Source of the DNA: Mesonia sp.
GTDB taxonomy: Bacteria; Bacteroidota; Bacteroidia; Flavobacteriales; Flavobacteriaceae
DNA: 34,441 nucleotides
Direction: 5' to 3'
Assembly: GCA_012964435.1 (NCBI GenBank)
Contig: DTTX01000063.1
Coordinates: forward strand, 1-34,441
Part shown: in pieces, positions 32,182 to 34,441 of the stretch
Layout of the letters: each line of letters begins with the position of its first letter
Position numbering within the stretch: position 1 is the first letter of the stretch
Notes under the pieces: model-generated
Seen by the model: the letters and a program-made list of their open reading frames with translations, nothing else
Database searches by the model: none
What the model was told of the DNA's origin: nothing
Position numbers and translations under genes: made by a program

Positions 32182-34441
32182 TTAGTTCCTAAGCGGTTTC
32201 CCCTTCTGTAACATATGCTGAAGGCGTTCTAAGGTTTTTCGTTCTCCGCAAAGGCTTAAAAAAGCTTCACGTTCCAGGTCTAATAAGTATTGCTCGCTAA
32301 CGTAAGAAGCTTCAGAAAGATCTCCACCGGCCATTACGTAAGCCAATTTATTGGCGATTTTCTTATCGTGGTCGCTAATGTATTTCCCTGCATTCATCTG
32401 GTCGGTTCCTACGTAAAAAGCACCTAAAGCCTGTTTTCCAAGTACTTTAATGTCTTTTCGCATAATTGGTTTCGTGTACCCATTATCTGCCATTAGCATC
32501 GCGTGCTTCTTGGCAATCGCTAATTGATTGTCGCGATTCACTACTACGATATCTTTTCCTTTCTGAAGAATATTGGTATCGTAAGCTTCGTAAGCAGAAG
32601 TAGATACTTTTGCCATCCCTATCGTTAGGAAATTTTCACGTAAACGATTCAGTTCTACATCATCTTTTTGGTAGGTATCGGCCGCTCTTAAAGTCAGTTC
32701 TTTAGAACCACCACCGCCGGGAATCACCCCAACGCCAAATTCAACTAAACCAATATACGTTTCAGCGTGAGCCACCACTTTATCGGCGTGAAGTGAAAGT
32801 TCACAACCACCACCAAGCGCCATATTATGCGGTGCGGCAATCGTTGGGATGGAGGAGTAGCGCATACGCATCATCGTATCCTGAAAATATTTGATCGCCA
32901 TATTCAGCTCGTCATATTCCTGCTCAACCGCCATCATAAAGATCATCCCGATATTGGCGCCTACAGAGAAGTTTTTTCCGTCGTTAGACACTACGAGTCC
33001 GCGGTATTCTTTTTCCGCAAGATCGATAGCCTTATTGATTCCGTCTAAAACATCACCACCAATCGAATTCATCTTACTACGGAATTCCAGATTCAAAATA
33101 CCATCGCCTAAATCTTCAACCACAACTCCGCTGTTTTGGAATACAGCCTTAGATTCGCGAATATTATCTAAAATGATATAGGAATCTTGTCCCGGAACTT
33201 TTACGTGTTCTTTCTTCGGAATTTCATAATAATAAGTATTTCCTTCTTTTACTGAATAAAATGAAGTGATACCGGCGTCTACCATTTCTGAAACCCAGGC
33301 TGCAGGCTCGTAACCTTCAGCTTTCATCATTTCAATCCCTTTTTCTACACCAATGGCATCCCAAACCTGAAAAGGCCCGTGTTCCCATCCAAAACCGGCT
33401 TGCATCGCGTCGTCGATCTTATAAAGCTCATCGGTGATTTCCGGAATTCTGTTTGATGCATAAGCGAAAATAGCCGAGAAGTTTTTGCGATAAAATTTAC
33501 CGGCTTTTCCTTCATCTTTAATAAGCACTTTATAACGATCGCTTAGTTTATCGATAGTTTTGGTTTGTTCTAAAACTCCGAATTTCGCGCTTTTACGATC
33601 ACGAAATTCCATTTTATCAAGATCTAAAGATTTGATCTCGCTGGAACCATCATCTTTTTTTTCTTTTTTATAAAATCCTTGTCCGGTTTTGCTTCCCAGC
33701 CATTTATTATCCATCATTGTTTGGATAAAATCTGGAAGTTTAAAAAGCTCGTGAGCTTCATCGTCGGGAACGTTTTCGTACAAACCATTAGCAACGTGCA
33801 CCAAAGTATCTAAACCAACGACATCTACGGTACGGAAGGTAGCCGACTTTTGACGACCAATCACCGGACCGGTAAGTTTATCAACTTCTTCAATGGTCAT
33901 ATCCATATCTTTCACCATATGGAACAAACTCATTATACTGAAGATCCCAACGCGGTTTCCGATAAAGGCCGGAGTGTCTTTGGCGATTACCGATTTTTTC
34001 CCCAGGAATTTTTTTCCGTAGTCATTCAGGAAATTCAAGACTTCATCTGAAGTATTTGGTCCCGGAATAATTTCGAATAGGCGTAAATATCGTGGAGGAT
34101 TGAAAAAGTGCGTTCCGCAGAAATGCTTCTGGAAATCTTCACTTCTACCTTCGTTCATAAATTTAATAGGAATCCCGGAAGTATTCGAAGTAATTAATGT
34201 TCCCGGTTTTCTATGTTTTTCAAGTTTTTCGAAAACCTGTTTTTTAATATCAAGTCGTTCTACTACCACTTCGATGATCCAATCTGCTTCAGAAACTTTA
34301 GCGATATCATCTTCTAAATTTCCGGTGGTTATGCGCTTGGCAAAATCTTTATGGTAAATAGGAGAGGGCTTCGATTTTAAAGAATTTTGCAATGAATCGT
34401 TAACGATACGATTACGCACTTTTTCAATCCTCCACGATATT
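32182..34441 (-). CDS. fadN: 3-hydroxyacyl-CoA dehydrogenase/enoyl-CoA hydratase (FadN-like), 5' end cut by window edge
   Basis: The frame stays open to the window edge. The GTG at 34419 is internal, and the residues before it fit the family, so about 40-50 residues with the NAD-binding glycine motif lie outside the window. The dehydrogenase part comes first: LITSNTSGIPI, then the catalytic His (codon 34108-34110) in GTHFFNPPRYLRLFEIIPG. The crotonase-like hydratase domain occupies the C-terminal part, with GGGCELSLHADKV and GLVEFGVGVIPGGGG carrying both expected glutamates and an oxyanion-hole region near FSVGANI. This order (dehydrogenase then hydratase) is that of Bacillus subtilis FadN and opposite to Escherichia coli FadB. 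It catalyses hydration and oxidation of enoyl-CoA and feeds the thiolase encoded downstream. Confidence 0.92.
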   Translation of the reverse strand, partial: ISWRIEKVRNRIVNDSLQNSLKSKPSPIYHKDFAKRITTGNLEDDIAKVSEADWIIEVVVERLDIKKQVFEKLEKHRKPGTLITSNTSGIPIKFMNEGRSEDFQKHFCGTHFFNPPRYLRLFEIIPGPNTSDEVLNFLNDYGKKFLGKKSVIAKDTPAFIGNRVGIFSIMSLFHMVKDMDMTIEEVDKLTGPVIGRQKSATFRTVDVVGLDTLVHVANGLYENVPDDEAHELFKLPDFIQTMMDNKWLGSKTGQGFYKKEKKDDGSSEIKSLDLDKMEFRDRKSAKFGVLEQTKTIDKLSDRYKVLIKDEGKAGKFYRKNFSAIFAYASNRIPEITDELYKIDDAMQAGFGWEHGPFQVWDAIGVEKGIEMMKAEGYEPAAWVSEMVDAGITSFYSVKEGNTYYYEIPKKEHVKVPGQDSYIILDNIRESKAVFQNSGVVVEDLGDGILNLEFRSKMNSIGGDVLDGINKAIDLAEKEYRGLVVSNDGKNFSVGANIGMIFMMAVEQEYDELNMAIKYFQDTMMRMRYSSIPTIAAPHNMALGGGCELSLHADKVVAHAETYIGLVEFGVGVIPGGGGSKELTLRAADTYQKDDVELNRLRENFLTIGMAKVSTSAYEAYDTNILQKGKDIVVVNRDNQLAIAKKHAMLMADNGYTKPIMRKDIKVLGKQALGAFYVGTDQMNAGKYISDHDKKIANKLAYVMAGGDLSEASYVSEQYLLDLEREAFLSLCGERKTLERLQHMLQKGKPLRN

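Noticed and set aside
1-34441. CRISPR arrays, tRNA or rRNA genes, phage or IS genes
   Set aside because: No regularly spaced repeats, cloverleaf-like sequences, rRNA signatures, transposase or integrase motifs were seen on either strand.

Overview
The window is a low-GC chromosomal segment from a member of the Bacteroidota, most likely family Flavobacteriaceae. The evidence is a type IX secretion C-terminal tail on a large secreted protein, a LytS/LytTR pair with 2TM domains, a LETM1-related protein, a HAEPLYID-family protein, a Bacteroidota-type promoter (TTG, 19 nt, then TAnnTTTG-like) and a general lack of Shine-Dalgarno sequences. I cannot name the genus. No rRNA, tRNA, CRISPR array, prophage or insertion sequence is visible. 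Both end genes are cut by the window edge.

Left third (1-10 kb). A GAF-type cytoplasmic protein (5' cut) converges on a membrane protein that joins an HD phosphohydrolase domain to a Pycsar-effector-type transmembrane domain. Divergent from that is a 1244-residue lipoprotein joining a calcineurin-like phosphoesterase, a middle region with kinase-like motifs and an Omp85-like outer-membrane barrel. A bidirectional terminator separates it from a T9SS-secreted protein with lamin-tail, Calx-beta and choice-of-anchor I regions.

Middle (10-20 kb). A LytS-type sensor kinase with a fused 2TM domain, a stand-alone 2TM protein and a LytTR response regulator form one operon. It meets a LETM1-related gene tail to tail. 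A 429-bp gap holds two strong terminators and a candidate small RNA. An ECF sigma/anti-sigma operon and a Cu/Zn superoxide dismutase lipoprotein follow. Next is a divergent pair, a diacylglycerol-kinase-family protein and an App1-type phosphatidate phosphatase, with a perfect palindrome between them. After these come a HAEPLYID-family protein with a small unknown partner, and a YtxH protein.

Right third (20-34 kb). An osmoadaptation-like block holds a trehalose-6-phosphate synthase/phosphatase fusion with a translationally adjacent M28-type peptidase, a divergent GH15 enzyme (possible trehalase) and two MscS channels. The last six kilobases are a fatty-acid beta-oxidation operon in the gene order of Bacillus subtilis fadN-fadA-fadE. 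It is interrupted between fadA and fadE by a four-helix-bundle (IVS/S23) gene bounded by imperfect inverted repeats.

The items most worth following up are the phosphoesterase/kinase-like/barrel fusion, the HD-PycTM fusion, the four-helix-bundle cassette in the fad operon, and the kinase/phosphatase lipid pair with its shared palindrome. All functional statements come from reading motifs by eye; nothing was searched against a database.
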